From Nipponacmea schrenckii (taxonomy: Eukaryota; Mollusca; Gastropoda; Lottiidae), in the NCBI GenBank assembly GCA_030562195.1, contig CM060199.1:37902338-37966337 (forward strand): a stretch of DNA of 64,000 nucleotides, read 5' to 3'. The position numbers were made by a program, and so were the translations under genes. Positions 28,201 through 36,937 of this stretch are shown piece after piece (within the stretch, counting starts at the first letter, position 1; each line of letters begins with the position of its first letter). Below the pieces are notes generated by a model. It was not told where the DNA came from. It saw only the letters and a program-made list of their open reading frames with translations, and ran no database searches.

Positions 28201-31200
28201 TTCACTGTATCATTATTTTATTTTACATGTCATAAATGATTTGAGATTTTGAGCACAGGGACTTTATATAAACTTAACTTTGGATGATTTCATTGATCCA
28301 GTTATCTGATTGGTCAATCACTAAAATTAAATCAAATCAACTTATGCTAATTTTAGTTTTCCAGTCATCTGATTGGTCATTCAATAGAAATTATTTGAAA
28401 TTTGATTTTTTATCCGATGTTTTTACTGTAATTCTTCAGACCTTGATTTTATTTGATTTAAGTTTTGGAGAATAAAGGCCAAGATTTGTGTCTATTTATA
28501 TTGCCTAACATATGTTTCACCAAAAAAATCTAAAATCCAACATATTAGTCAGGACCAAGATAGCGGTTTTGTTTTTTAAGTCTGACTAATCATATTATGC
28601 ATCTAAATTTTGAGGCTGAAGTTCTGTTGTTAGTTTCCTTAGCTATTTTTTAAGTGTCTTTATGAAACCATTTATTTGGAACTGTCCAAAAGATTTTTAT
28701 GAATCTGCTGTGTTACCAATGTTAATGAAGTTATGTCCCTTTCTGTTACAGGTATGTTTAATTAAAAAATCAAAATCCATGAAAACAGGCTAATTCTGAA
28801 ATGAACTTTATAGTATATGTCGAATAGGAAAAAACGTAATTTTTGATGTGAACCCCTATAGCATTTTCATATTTCTTTCCAAGAGGTCAAAGTTTTTCAG
28901 AAAAAAAAATTTAATATGAATAAAAATGCAGGTTTTAGATACCATTTTCATTCCAAACTGGTGGTAGGATGAGACAGGCGCCCTGTACAAAAAGAGTGGG
29001 CAAATTCTGCTGTCCTGGCAAAATTTTTATAATTGCATCATGCATGGCATTGCCTGCTTTCATTAGCCTATTAGGTGCAGAAGTAGGATGTAAAACTCCA
29101 TTTATTTTCTTCCTTGCAAACTGGTTACCTATTCTGATTCAGGTTGGTATGAGGTATCTTTTCTATGAATATAGAAGAATAAGATTGTGTTGCTAGTTAG
29201 TTACAGTGTCTTGTTGAAAACTTGTGATCCTTCATTAAAAATATTCTTTTCTTACTTTCAGAGATTAACAGCTAAATGGCAAATAATTAATACTCAGTTT
29301 CAAACAGGGTATGGTTTTATTCTATTCAAATTTATCTCTTGTCTGCTTCTCATTATATTTTATTTATTTAATGATGTTCTAATTTGTAACTTTCTGATTT
29401 GTGCATCACAATTATGTCAGCAGAAATAGAAATATCTTGTAATATGGGAATGTCAATGAAACCATGTCACAAGATTCATAAAGCATTTAGAAACTTACCT
29501 ATAAGAATGGAATGGAATTGGTTATATCAAACCAACTTGACAATTAGATTAAGAATCTTATTATTATTGTTTTATTTTCTAATGGTAGAAGTGAACATGA
29601 AGAAGAAAGTGAATCTCAAGAAATAATAGAGGATCAGTTAACCAGACAGTTAACCCGGGAATATCTAGAATTATTAGGTACTTTTTTTACACCTACTTTT
29701 TATACCAGTATGTACTGATGATTGATATTATTAGGTCATATTGTGGTCTGTTAAGTAAGAGTTACCTCACTTAATATCCATCTAAGTAAAGATAGTTCTC
29801 TCCCCTTAAGGCTACATTGTTTTGGCATTTTGAAAGCCTCCTCTAAATTCCGAACTAAACACTACTCAATCTATCCTGAATACCCTTGTTCATTTGTATT
29901 TTTCTTGTTTCAGCTTTCTGTTTGACTAAAAAATCCCACTCAGACAATGGACTAGGAGATGAATTAAATATGGACGAAAATGAAGCTCAAAAATCCAACC
30001 AGACTAAAGAGATGGGTCTTAGTGAATTGGGACAACTTTGTCTTAAAACCGATGTAAGTGGAATTGACACAATAATCATTCCTTGGTACTTGTTAATAGT
30101 TTCTTGGTTCATAACTATAATTTTCATATTGCTTTCAATCTTCTTTCAGTTTATCCCTTCTAGAAAATGCATTGATTTACTAACAATATCAGAATATGGT
30201 TTAACTTATTAAGAAAAGATTTACAATGGCTCAACACTTAGATTTTGTTATTCAACATATTCATAACTTGAAATATATTGTTTGGAGCTGTGGTGACTCA
30301 GTGAGATATTTGCTTGCTAACTTGAGGGTCCAGGGTTAAAAACTATTGAGAGCATCTAGATTTTAATTTCTTTTGTAAACACAGACCAAATATTTGTTGT
30401 ATTTCAGGCATTGTACCCATCAATGTTATTTTGTATATTTAATGGTTTATCATGGAATGATACATTAGTTTGTCAGAAATGTTATAGGTTGTGTTGGCCC
30501 ACTGTCAAACAGGTAGGCCTGTCATATTAATTCTTGTTATGTTACAATGTTAAATTACATTCTTATGCTTACTAGTGTTTCCTTATTGCGAAGGGGATTT
30601 AAGTAGTTGACGTTATTGTATTGTTGTCATGGCAATCATATAAAAATACAAAAGGGGCAAGCAACTCCCCCAGACTAGAAGGGAAGCAACTCTTGTCTAT
30701 AAGAGACGATTTCAGATCATACTATGCTACTGTATCTATCTGTTGCTAAGCATTCTTATAAACTAGACATATGAATTAACTGAAATATTTGTCATAGCAT
30801 TTCATTCTTAGCTCCCATCTTTTACATACTTTAATTTGTGTACAAGACTAGTATAGATGTGAAAGGTAGGAGTTCACTATTTGTCAACAACTGATCATGA
30901 AGGTAAATACATATATATATACAAGTTATCACAAACACGAGACAATGAGCACACCTCTTTAATTTTAGGTTACAAAACTGCGTTTAACCTAATGTGTCTC
31001 CTTACTTAAAAAGTGTGCTTATTCCATTATATTGTCTTGTGTTTCTGATAACTTGTTTATGTAATTTCCTTCATAATCTGTTGACAAATAGAGAACCTGC
31101 AATAACAATGTCAGCCTTGTTGTATTACAGTTAATATCAGATGGTGTAATGACAGATCAAGCAGCACCATATGTATTTAGTTCAGTATTATCAGGTTTAC

Positions 31201-32386
31201 AAGTACATGGACAGCATGAAGGAAGTCAGGCTAATCTTATGAATCTTGCTTTACAACTTTATGAAGCACTTGTAAGTTTATTCAATATCTAAGGCCATGT
31301 GCTTGGTTGAAATGATTATTAATTTCCAATATAGGCCTACAACCAAATCTGTCTTGCTGAGAACTCTCAAAAAGGGAATTTATGATTTTGGTTTTTAATG
31401 GTTTCTTGGATAGAATTGCATATTTTATTCTTGACTTTTTTATTTAAAAAGTAAAAGATTGATACTTTTTGTAAACTTTTAAAAAGACCAGATTGGTGTA
31501 GGAGTAGAAACTTAAGCATGAATGGTACCAAGTCTTTCAGATTTATGCTATTTGAGATACTGAGCAGTAGTTTGAGAACTTTCGAAATATTCAATTCAAA
31601 GATTGATCTAATCTGTTGTTTTTCAGAGACCATCATTCCCGGCAGTCAAGTCGGTTTTGTTACAAATACCAAATGTGTCACAACAGGCAGTCCAGGTAAG
31701 TTAATGGTTTAATTTTTACTCTATGTGTCCATATATGTCCATACACTTCTTATGTTTTTCCCACTCTTTATTTTTTATTTTAAGGTCTTTGATGATAAAA
31801 TTGTTCAGCAAGGTCCCCAAAAACAATTGCCAGAGAAGAAAAAGAAAGAAGCTCTGAAGAATCTAGTGTTTGAAATAATTGGGGTATGTTCAATGATAGA
31901 TCTGTTATTTTTAGAGCTGTGATATTCATTGGATAGAAGTACCGTTTACTGTTCGATAGTAGTGTGACATTGTCTTGTCAAAAGCAAATCATCTTTTAGA
32001 AATTGTCCGATATGGGGTGGGGTGGGGATCTAGAGTTGAAAAAGATGAACAGCCCTGGAACTTTCCCACTTTATAGATTCTTTTAACTGATAACATTTAA
32101 GTAAATGAAAGTCCTTGGTGGGCTAGAAAATATTTTCTTTTTTCATTAACTTAATTACGGGGATAATCAAGAAAAAATACATGTTCAAATTATATATTTA
32201 CTTATCTTATACTTTCTTGTTTTAATTCAGAAAAATGTTGGTCAACAATTTAAAAGAGAAGAGCACTATAAGAATTTACCATCTTTATTCAAACCACGTA
32301 AAGCTGACACTTCTTTATTAAATAGTAAAGGTAGTAGTAGTAAAGATATTGGAATCTGTGCGTTATTTAATCCTGATAAGGACTGA
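16243..32386 (+). CDS. XPO5: Exportin-5, with a damaged or unresolved internal segment
   Basis: Exportin-5 is a RanGTP-dependent karyopherin that exports pre-miRNA and structured RNA. Exons: 16243-16344, 16759-16880, 17030-17102, 18122-18259, 18426-18608, 19097-19306, 19860-19936, 20170-20269, [gap], 22245-22367, 22692-22864, 23119-23214, 23469-23600, 23982-24088, 24439-24531, 24845-24944, 25395-25460, 25890-26008, 26359-26459, 27093-27189, 27652-27788, 28654-28751, 29262-29308, 29589-29677, 29914-30053, 30408-30512, 31131-31271, 31627-31695, 31785-31883, 32231-32386 (TGA). Landmarks are RHFGLQALEHCIKFRW, ELMKREWPQNWP, QRRRDILQSL, IPDYRLRP and the C-terminal KNLPSLFKP motif. Placed exons give about 1097 codons against about 1204 in human. 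The exon ending at 20269 (phase 0) cannot join the one at 22245 (needs phase 1). The intron 27789-28653 carries U12-type signals. Identity is certain; the integrity of the central segment is not. Confidence 0.93.
16906..16975 (+). mobile_element. SINE 3'-end fragment
   Basis: It contains gtcttcattagcccataa followed by agagtaggacgtaaaactcc and attcatttcattt, the 3' block of the SINE family found across the window. It is truncated at the 5' side and lies in an XPO5 intron just after exon 16759-16880. Confidence 0.55.
17757..17872 (-). mobile_element. Retroposon 3' tail, reverse copy
   Basis: This is the reverse complement of the element at 8208-8345: on the plus strand it reads ctctttattttacatgggtc, then cacaaggacatagtcctgtc and an A-rich end. 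Two copies in opposite orientations support a dispersed element rather than unique sequence. It lies in an XPO5 intron. Confidence 0.5.
19358..19662 (+). mobile_element. tRNA-derived SINE, near full length
   Basis: It starts with ccgtggtggctcagtgagtt (A-box-like), has tgctcgctaactgaaggga and a weak B-box-like block, then the family body with ccttgtgtgctttagactgt, and ends with the 3' block gagtaggacgttaaactcc and attcattt. This is the clearest full copy in the window and lies in the XPO5 intron after exon 19097-19306. Confidence 0.65.
20425..21235 (+). repeat. 28-bp minisatellite
   Basis: About 28 tandem units of a 28-bp motif (tgatatgtaatgatgtttgt followed by atgtattt) run through an XPO5 intron. 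Most units are near-identical, alternating between gatgttt and gatattt variants. Units become irregular with small deletions after about 20950 and degenerate after 21225. The array adjoins the region where conserved XPO5 exons are missing. Confidence 0.9.
21495..21971 (+). pseudogene. XPO5: Probable indel-damaged remnant of missing XPO5 exon(s)
   Basis: No intact exon is found, but near 21942-21970 the codons for DEEFN-x-FF are readable, matching the conserved exportin-5 segment that ends DFDSDEEF and precedes the YRSEVADT exon. That stretch is followed by a good donor (GTAAAG at 21971), which leaves exactly the phase the exon at 22245 needs. Reading further upstream requires several single-base corrections (around 21870-21941). 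Weaker echoes of the family occur near 21500-21530. Either the exon is corrupted by sequencing or assembly error beside the minisatellite, or this copy is decaying. Assignment is tentative. Confidence 0.5.
23262..23420 (+). mobile_element. tRNA-derived SINE, 5' half
   Basis: It has the family head ggggtggctcagtgagttag and the best B-box-like block of the set (ccagggctcaatccctgcaa), then body sequence ending near aggctgtgcacattc. The 3' block is missing. It lies in the XPO5 intron between exons 23119-23214 and 23469-23600. Confidence 0.6.
26590..26843 (+). other. Coding-like fragment in an XPO5 intron, unrecognised
   Basis: About 60 codons are open on the plus strand around 26660-26846, reading through an acidic stretch (SDSEDLPEEEED) into a basic one (RSSRIRRRR) before a stop. 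The minus strand is also open here. A gacaaatcgag/gacgaatcgagt motif repeats on the right side. The composition suggests a fragment of a transposon-encoded or retrocopied protein, but no family was recognised and it may be chance. Confidence 0.25.
26844..27009. mobile_element. MITE-like element, GGGGCC-end family
   Basis: The left end is gagccttattctccaaaact and the right end finishes in agaatatggcccc. The interior tatctgattggatgac and accaattagatac segments match the family member at 340-508. It lies in an XPO5 intron upstream of exon 27093-27189. Confidence 0.55.
27823..28207. mobile_element. pogo/Tigger-like MITE
   Basis: The ends are cagtgaaacccctcaaaaca and tgtttagagaggtttcactg, flanked on both sides by TA, typical of the Tc1/mariner-pogo group (CAGT-starting inverted repeats, TA target duplication). 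The interior has several aaaccggca/accagc motifs and no transposase frame, so it is non-autonomous. It begins about 34 bp inside the U12-type XPO5 intron. Confidence 0.7.
28258..28480. mobile_element. MITE-like element, GGGGCC-end family
   Basis: It carries the internal gttatctgattggtcaatca motif twice (near 28300 and 28365) and ends with agttttggagaataaaggcc, as in other members. The left end (gggactttatataaactta) is diverged. It is the second mobile element inside XPO5 intron 27789-28653. Confidence 0.5.
28965..29112 (+). mobile_element. SINE 3'-half fragment
   Basis: It contains tgctgtcctggcaaaatttt, gcatggcattgcctgctttc and cattagcctattaggtgcag followed by taggatgtaaaactcc, the 3' half of the SINE family. 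The tRNA-like head is absent. It lies in the XPO5 intron after exon 28654-28751. Confidence 0.55.
30283..30355 (+). mobile_element. SINE 5'-head fragment
   Basis: It contains gtggtgactcagtgagatat, tgcttgctaacttgaggg and tccagggtta, the tRNA-like head of the SINE family, and then leaves the family sequence. It lies in the XPO5 intron before exon 30408-30512. Confidence 0.45.
30869..31097. mobile_element. Foldback MITE with about 75-bp inverted repeats
   Basis: The left arm (gttcactatttgtcaacaac, then aagttatcacaaacacgaga) is matched in reverse complement by the right arm (gacaatataatgg side: cttgtgtttctgataactt, then ctgttgacaaatagagaac). The central part holds a second palindrome around gtttaacctaatgtgtctcc. 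It is a long-armed hairpin element in the XPO5 intron before exon 31131-31271. Confidence 0.6.
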
Positions 32387-32704
32387 ATAATTGAACACTC
32401 ATGTGTTATAAGTTCAAACATCAGATGTTTAAAGCCATGTTCGCTTACCTAGAATCTCTGATCAATCCAGACGTAGGTCAAGATGATTACTTTGGAGTTT
32501 TTACTAAGAGGTTTTTGGTCATGTTGCTAATGAGCTACACAACGTCATTAAATTATACTAGTCATAAAGAAAACTGTTATAAGGCTGCATGACTTTATGT
32601 AAATTTCCGAACCGAGTTTAGTGAATGTATGAAGTTTGTGTTGTGTTGCAGAAAATATGAACTGGTTCCTTATTCCTGAAAGATAGCTTGCCAGGCAAGG
32701 TAAC

Positions 32705-33845
32705 ATACGCCCACTGATAGCTTTGATTGTAAAAGTAAAAGTCCAATTACAGCTGGTTCCTGATTTACAGGATTTTTTTTCAGAATCATATCAAAATCAA
32801 TAGGGGTCTTCCTTGGATGGTAATAAACAAATATACCAAGTTACAAAAAGATTCATAAAGAAATGGAGTCTCTACAGTGTCCACAAGCTTTTGTTTACAA
32901 ACAGAACAATTTGAAATTCAAATCCAAGAATTCCAGGAATTTTTTTCGGAATCATACCAAAATCAATAGGGGTCTTCATTGAATGATAATAAACATGTAT
33001 ACCAAGTTTCAAGAAAATCCAATGAAACCTGTAGTCTCCACAGTGTCCACAAACAATTATTGACAGACGGATGACAAACAGTACAATTCGAAATTCCAAG
33101 TCCCAGAATTCCAGGAATTTTTTTCAGAATCATATCAAAATCAATAGGGTTCTTCCTTGGATGGTTATAAACAAATATACCAAGTTACAAAAAGATTCAT
33201 AAAAAAATGGAGTCTCTACAGTGTCCACAAGCTTTTGTTATCAAACAGAACAATTTGAAATTCAAAGTTCAAGAATTCCAGGAATTTTTTTCGGAATCAT
33301 ACCAAAATCGATAGGGGTCTTCGTTGAATGGTAATAAACATGTATACCAAGTTTCAAGAAGATCCAATAAAAACTGTAGTCTCTACAGTGTCCACAAACA
33401 ATTGTTGACAGACGGATGAGAAACAGTACATTCGAAATTCCAAGTTCCAGAATTCCAGGAATTTTTTTCAGAATCATATCAAAATCAATAGGGGTCTTCC
33501 TTGGATGGTAATAAACAAATATACCAAGTTACAAAAAGATTCATAAAGAAATGGAGTCTCTACAGTGTCCACAAGCTTTTGTTTACAAACAGAAAAATTT
33601 TGAAATTCAAAGTCCAAGAATTCCAGGAATTTTTTTCGAAATCATACCAAAATCGATAGGGTTCTTCCTTGAGTGATTATAAACAAGTATACCAAGTTTC
33701 AAGAAATTCCAATAAAAACTGTAGTCTCTACAGTGTCCACAAACAATTGTTGACAGACGGACCGACGGACCGACGGACCGACGGACCGACGGACCGACGG
33801 ACAGGGGCGACAACAATATACGTCCACATTTCTATGTGGGCGTAT
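32705..33845. mobile_element. 1.1-kb element with ATACGCCCAC ends and internal 344-bp repeats
   Basis: The ends are atacgcccac (32705-32714) and gtgggcgtat (33836-33845). Inside are three head-to-tail units of 344 bp starting near 32769, 33113 and 33457, each made of two diverged halves of about 170 bp that both contain a ccaggaatttttttc block and end at cagtgtccacaa. The right side has an array of about five gacggacc units (33757-33803), then a terminal hairpin (atacgtccac/gtgggcgtat). It has no credible protein; the open frames seen are repeat shadows. Confidence 0.75.
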
Positions 33846-33993
33846 AAAAACTAAGATGATTTTAGTGTTCCAGTCATGTGATTGGGTAATCCCTTAAATT
33901 GATTTTAAATTAAGTTTCATTATCCAATCAGAATACTGTATTTCTTAGAATTTGGATTTTATTGAAGTTTAATTTTGAAGAATAAGGCCCCAG
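33845..33993. mobile_element. MITE-like element, GGGGCC-end family
   Basis: It contains gtcatgtgattgggtaatcc and tatccaatcagaatactgt and ends with ttgaagaataaggccccag, as in the member at 340-508. It directly abuts the right end of the element at 32705-33845, so one may have inserted beside the other. Confidence 0.5.
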
Positions 33994-34634
33994 CAAATAG
34001 AAATGTTTGTAGATACTTAATAAATGAATTGTGGAAATCGGAATTCATATCTCCTAAAAATACTAGACAGTAAAACTTTTTAATTTTTCATTCTTGTTAA
34101 AAATCTCGGTGGTTTTTATATGAACTCATGGATTTGATTACTTTTGCAACTTTTTCTGTGTTTTGTATAGAAACTTGACATTAAGATTCTTGATGCTTAT
34201 TATTGAATCTTAAATTTAAGAAACTGCTGTGTGGGCAAACTGCCAAACAGGGTTGGTAAAAAGGCAGCCCCTAACCTATTTAGGGCATGGTATGTGCCTT
34301 AAACTGCTTTAAGTGTCGTCAATAGCTAAGCAACCTAAACTGAACTGCCCTAATAGACTGACCTCAATTCTTAATTTGACCATGATTAAGTCTTATGAAA
34401 TGAAAATCAAAAATGAATTCTTCCACTATTATTGAGTAAATATTCTGCTAAAAGTTCCTATGTTGGCAGTAATGATTAGTGAAATGACAGTCTTGAATTC
34501 TCGTGTTGCGATTATCAATGAATTAATATGTCAGATGAAGAAGAAGTCCAATTTGTAAATTGAAATGTTTTGTCATTATTTGTGTAAAATACCTGTGATA
34601 ATTGTTTTTATATCATTTGTTTTAATGAAAAACA

Positions 34635-34640
34635 AATAAA
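34635..34640 (+). terminator. Candidate polyadenylation signal for XPO5
   Basis: An AATAAA hexamer lies about 2.25 kb after the XPO5 stop and is followed by a T-rich stretch. The implied 3' UTR would contain the repeat element at 32705-33845. An earlier, non-canonical site is equally possible. Confidence 0.35.
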
Positions 34641-34769
34641 GCATTTGAAGTTACTTTTTCGACTTTTTTGAAGATAGAATTTGAGTGTGTGCACAAACAA
34701 AATACCTGGGCTTGTACATGCATGTATTGCAAGTTTATGTAACAGACAATATCAGAATAAGTACCCGGT

Positions 34770-34875
34770 ATGAGAAATGAATGGAGTTTTACATCCTACT
34801 TTTCATCACTTAATTGAGCTAATGAGGCCAAGAGATCCACATGAACTTGAGTTTAAGCCCTACTCTTCAGCACCT
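34770..34875 (-). mobile_element. Two SINE 3' fragments in reverse orientation
   Basis: The plus strand reads gaaatgaatggagttttaca then tcctacttttcatcactt and attgagctaatgaggc; a second, similar block follows (ctactcttcagcaccttatt, gagctaatg). Both are the reverse complement of the SINE 3' block with the gtgcagaa and ttaatgaa-type motifs. Confidence 0.45.
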
Positions 34876-35077
34876 TATTGAGCTAATGTTGTGCGGTCAA
34901 GACTTGTAAAGATCGATAATCATTTTATCCACCCCACAGCAAAACAGTTCTCTTCTTTACATTTGAAATTTGAATCAATAGTCTACCTCTCTCCTTGATA
35001 AAACAATAAAATAAGTCTAATATAGTAACAAAACAATATATTTACAACAACAAATTACACTTCATTAGAACCATTCT

Positions 35078-36937
35078 TCAAACCATTTTATCTTTCATGC
35101 TTCGAAAAGTTTGAATATCTTTTCTTAAAAGTCGTTTAGTTTTTTTCGAATTTCCAGTTTTTGCAGCAGCCTTTTTCAGCTGTGTTAACAAATCAATTTC
35201 TTTACTAACCAACTGTTTTGTAGAAGCTGGAGTTGAAGAAGGAAGCAAATGAAATTCTGTCACTGATTTTTGTAAATAGAGCACCATCATTGAAAAGGCA
35301 TTGCTCCCTATTTCACTAGTATGGACATGTCGTATATGTTCTTTGCAACTGAAAAATTCATAAAACAACATATCACAATGTGGACAAAACATTATTCTAA
35401 CTTCATCTGAATTTGCTTTTCTTACAGGTAAATGATCAGCACTTCTCCAGTGATCATGTAAACTTTTAGTTTTGTTGAAATTTTTATCACATTTTAAACA
35501 TTTATTAATGTTTGATATCTTTGGCCATGATGTCTCCAATACTCTACTCAAGCCATAAATATCTGCAAAATTTTCATGATGTGTTTGATAATGTAGATTA
35601 CAAATATTAATATTTTCAAAAACCGAATTACATACAGGACATATGGGAATTATATTTCTATATCTTGCTGCTCTATTTGTTACAACTAATGGCTTCAGTA
35701 GAGTTTTAGGACATAAAGAACCATTTTCCTTCACTGAATGACACATGCTGGCTGAAAAATGAGTTTCTTCTTTTAAATGAGCCTCCACATCATTAAACTT
35801 TTCAGTGGTAAAATGACAAAAATCACAAGAATAGGCAATCAACTTTTTGTCCACAGCTTGTTTTTTGGAATTCTTGGATGTGCCTTCATCTTCACAGGTT
35901 TTTTTTCCTCCTCGCTTGGCATCTCCATTCATATCATCAGAAGATACAGCCCCTTCTAAATCAACTGGTACACAAGCTATATCACAACCAGATACTTTTC
36001 TTCTACCATCAGGTAAAATACCACATTTTGATTTAATTCGTTGAAATACAGCTCCATTATTTTCATGGACAAATCTTATAAGGTCTGCCCTTGCTGCGCG
36101 AAGTTCATTAACTGAATACGGCCCAAAATCTCCTTCAATTTCATCTGTTGGTGGAGGTAAATACCATACTTTATCTTTGTCCTTAAAATAAATAACATAA
36201 AACTTGTAAAAGTTCCAAATGAATTATCAATCTTTAAGTTGTTACGCTTAATTTTCTAGACACCTCATACCACTGAAATAGGCCTACTTACGTATGATTG
36301 ATATTATTCCAAATGTGAAATATGCTACTTTAGGCTATGTTTGGTCAATATGTTTCATTTTGTGGTTTGGATCCTTGGTTCCTTGTTTATTTATTACACA
36401 ATTGCCTAGTTTTTAATTGTCATATGTTGTCATGGAATAGGTCTATGATTGCTTATAGAAACTATAGAGAGTTTGATTCTTCTCAACACAGTAGAAATTA
36501 CGAATTTTGACAAAACTTGTTGTAATCATGCAAGGATGCAGCTTTTCAAAACTTATTTATGACATTATTACTTTCATTTCCAGTATAGACAAAATATAAT
36601 GTGAAGACCATCAATGACATGCATTTGATTTGGCATTTTATGTTGAATAAGCATCTCAATATTGTTATTTTATTTCATTTTTGTGAACAAAGCATAGGCA
36701 TAGCTATGCTCACTGATGAGTTTGCCTATGCTCATCTAGTCCGTAAGGTAAGCCTATAAGTATAGGCCTACAAGTATACAGTATAACTGACCATGCCTAT
36801 GCCTTGGCCTTAAGTAGTCTCAGTGCCATGGGCCATGGAATCTGTCGTTTTTAACATTCAGAGTGAAGTAAACTTTAAGAAAAAGAATTTCTGAAAAGCT
36901 TCTATGTAATAAGTATGCGAGTTTTACTTACCACCAT
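35078..36937 (-). CDS. Four-finger C2H2 zinc-finger protein, unassigned
   Basis: Two exons encode 369 aa: 36932-36937 (ATGGTG, then a GTAAGT donor) and 35078-36181. The frame is open for 83 codons upstream of the internal Met at 35932, and the acceptor at 36182-36183 joins the 6-nt exon in phase, so the start is placed at 36937. Fingers lie at about residues 121-143 (CDFC...H-x5-H), 183-204 (CPVC), 230-252 (CLKC, H-x5-H) and 268-289 (CPHC). Fingers 1 and 3 have the wide His spacing seen in JAZ/U1-like fingers that can bind RNA. The N-terminal 85 residues hold a possible folded segment (ARADLIRFVHENNGAVFQRI), then a Lys-rich linker; the C-terminus is basic (KKTKRLLRKD). It is probably nuclear. 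No orthologue was recognised. It is convergent with XPO5. Confidence 0.8.

Larger units (their letters stand above)
27789..28653 (+). other. Candidate U12-type (AT-AA) intron of XPO5
   Basis: The preceding exon ends in C (phase 1) and the intron opens with ATATCCTTT, the U12 5' splice consensus. The coding frame resumes at 28654 with GT GTC TTT ATG, restoring RPVI-R-VFMKP, which parallels RPMLRVFVKP in human exportin-5. A branch-point-like tttccttagct lies at 28634-28644, about 10 nt before the inferred end, which would read AA. No GT donor gives a correct frame here. The intron contains two MITE-like elements. Confidence 0.65.
32387..35077. other. Region between XPO5 and the zinc-finger gene
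   Basis: It holds the XPO5 3' UTR, the 1.1-kb element at 32705-33845, a GGGGCC-family MITE (33845-33993), a candidate polyadenylation signal at 34635, and reverse SINE fragments (34770-34875). XPO5 and the zinc-finger gene are convergent, so their 3' UTRs face each other here. No coding exon is supported; the minus-strand open frames at 32872-33816 are shadows of the repeat. Confidence 0.6.

Noticed and set aside
32872..33816. Three similar minus-strand open frames containing PIDFGMI-like repeats
   Set aside because: They are shadows of the 344-bp repeats in the element at 32705-33845; the frames start and stop at repeat boundaries and no family matches.
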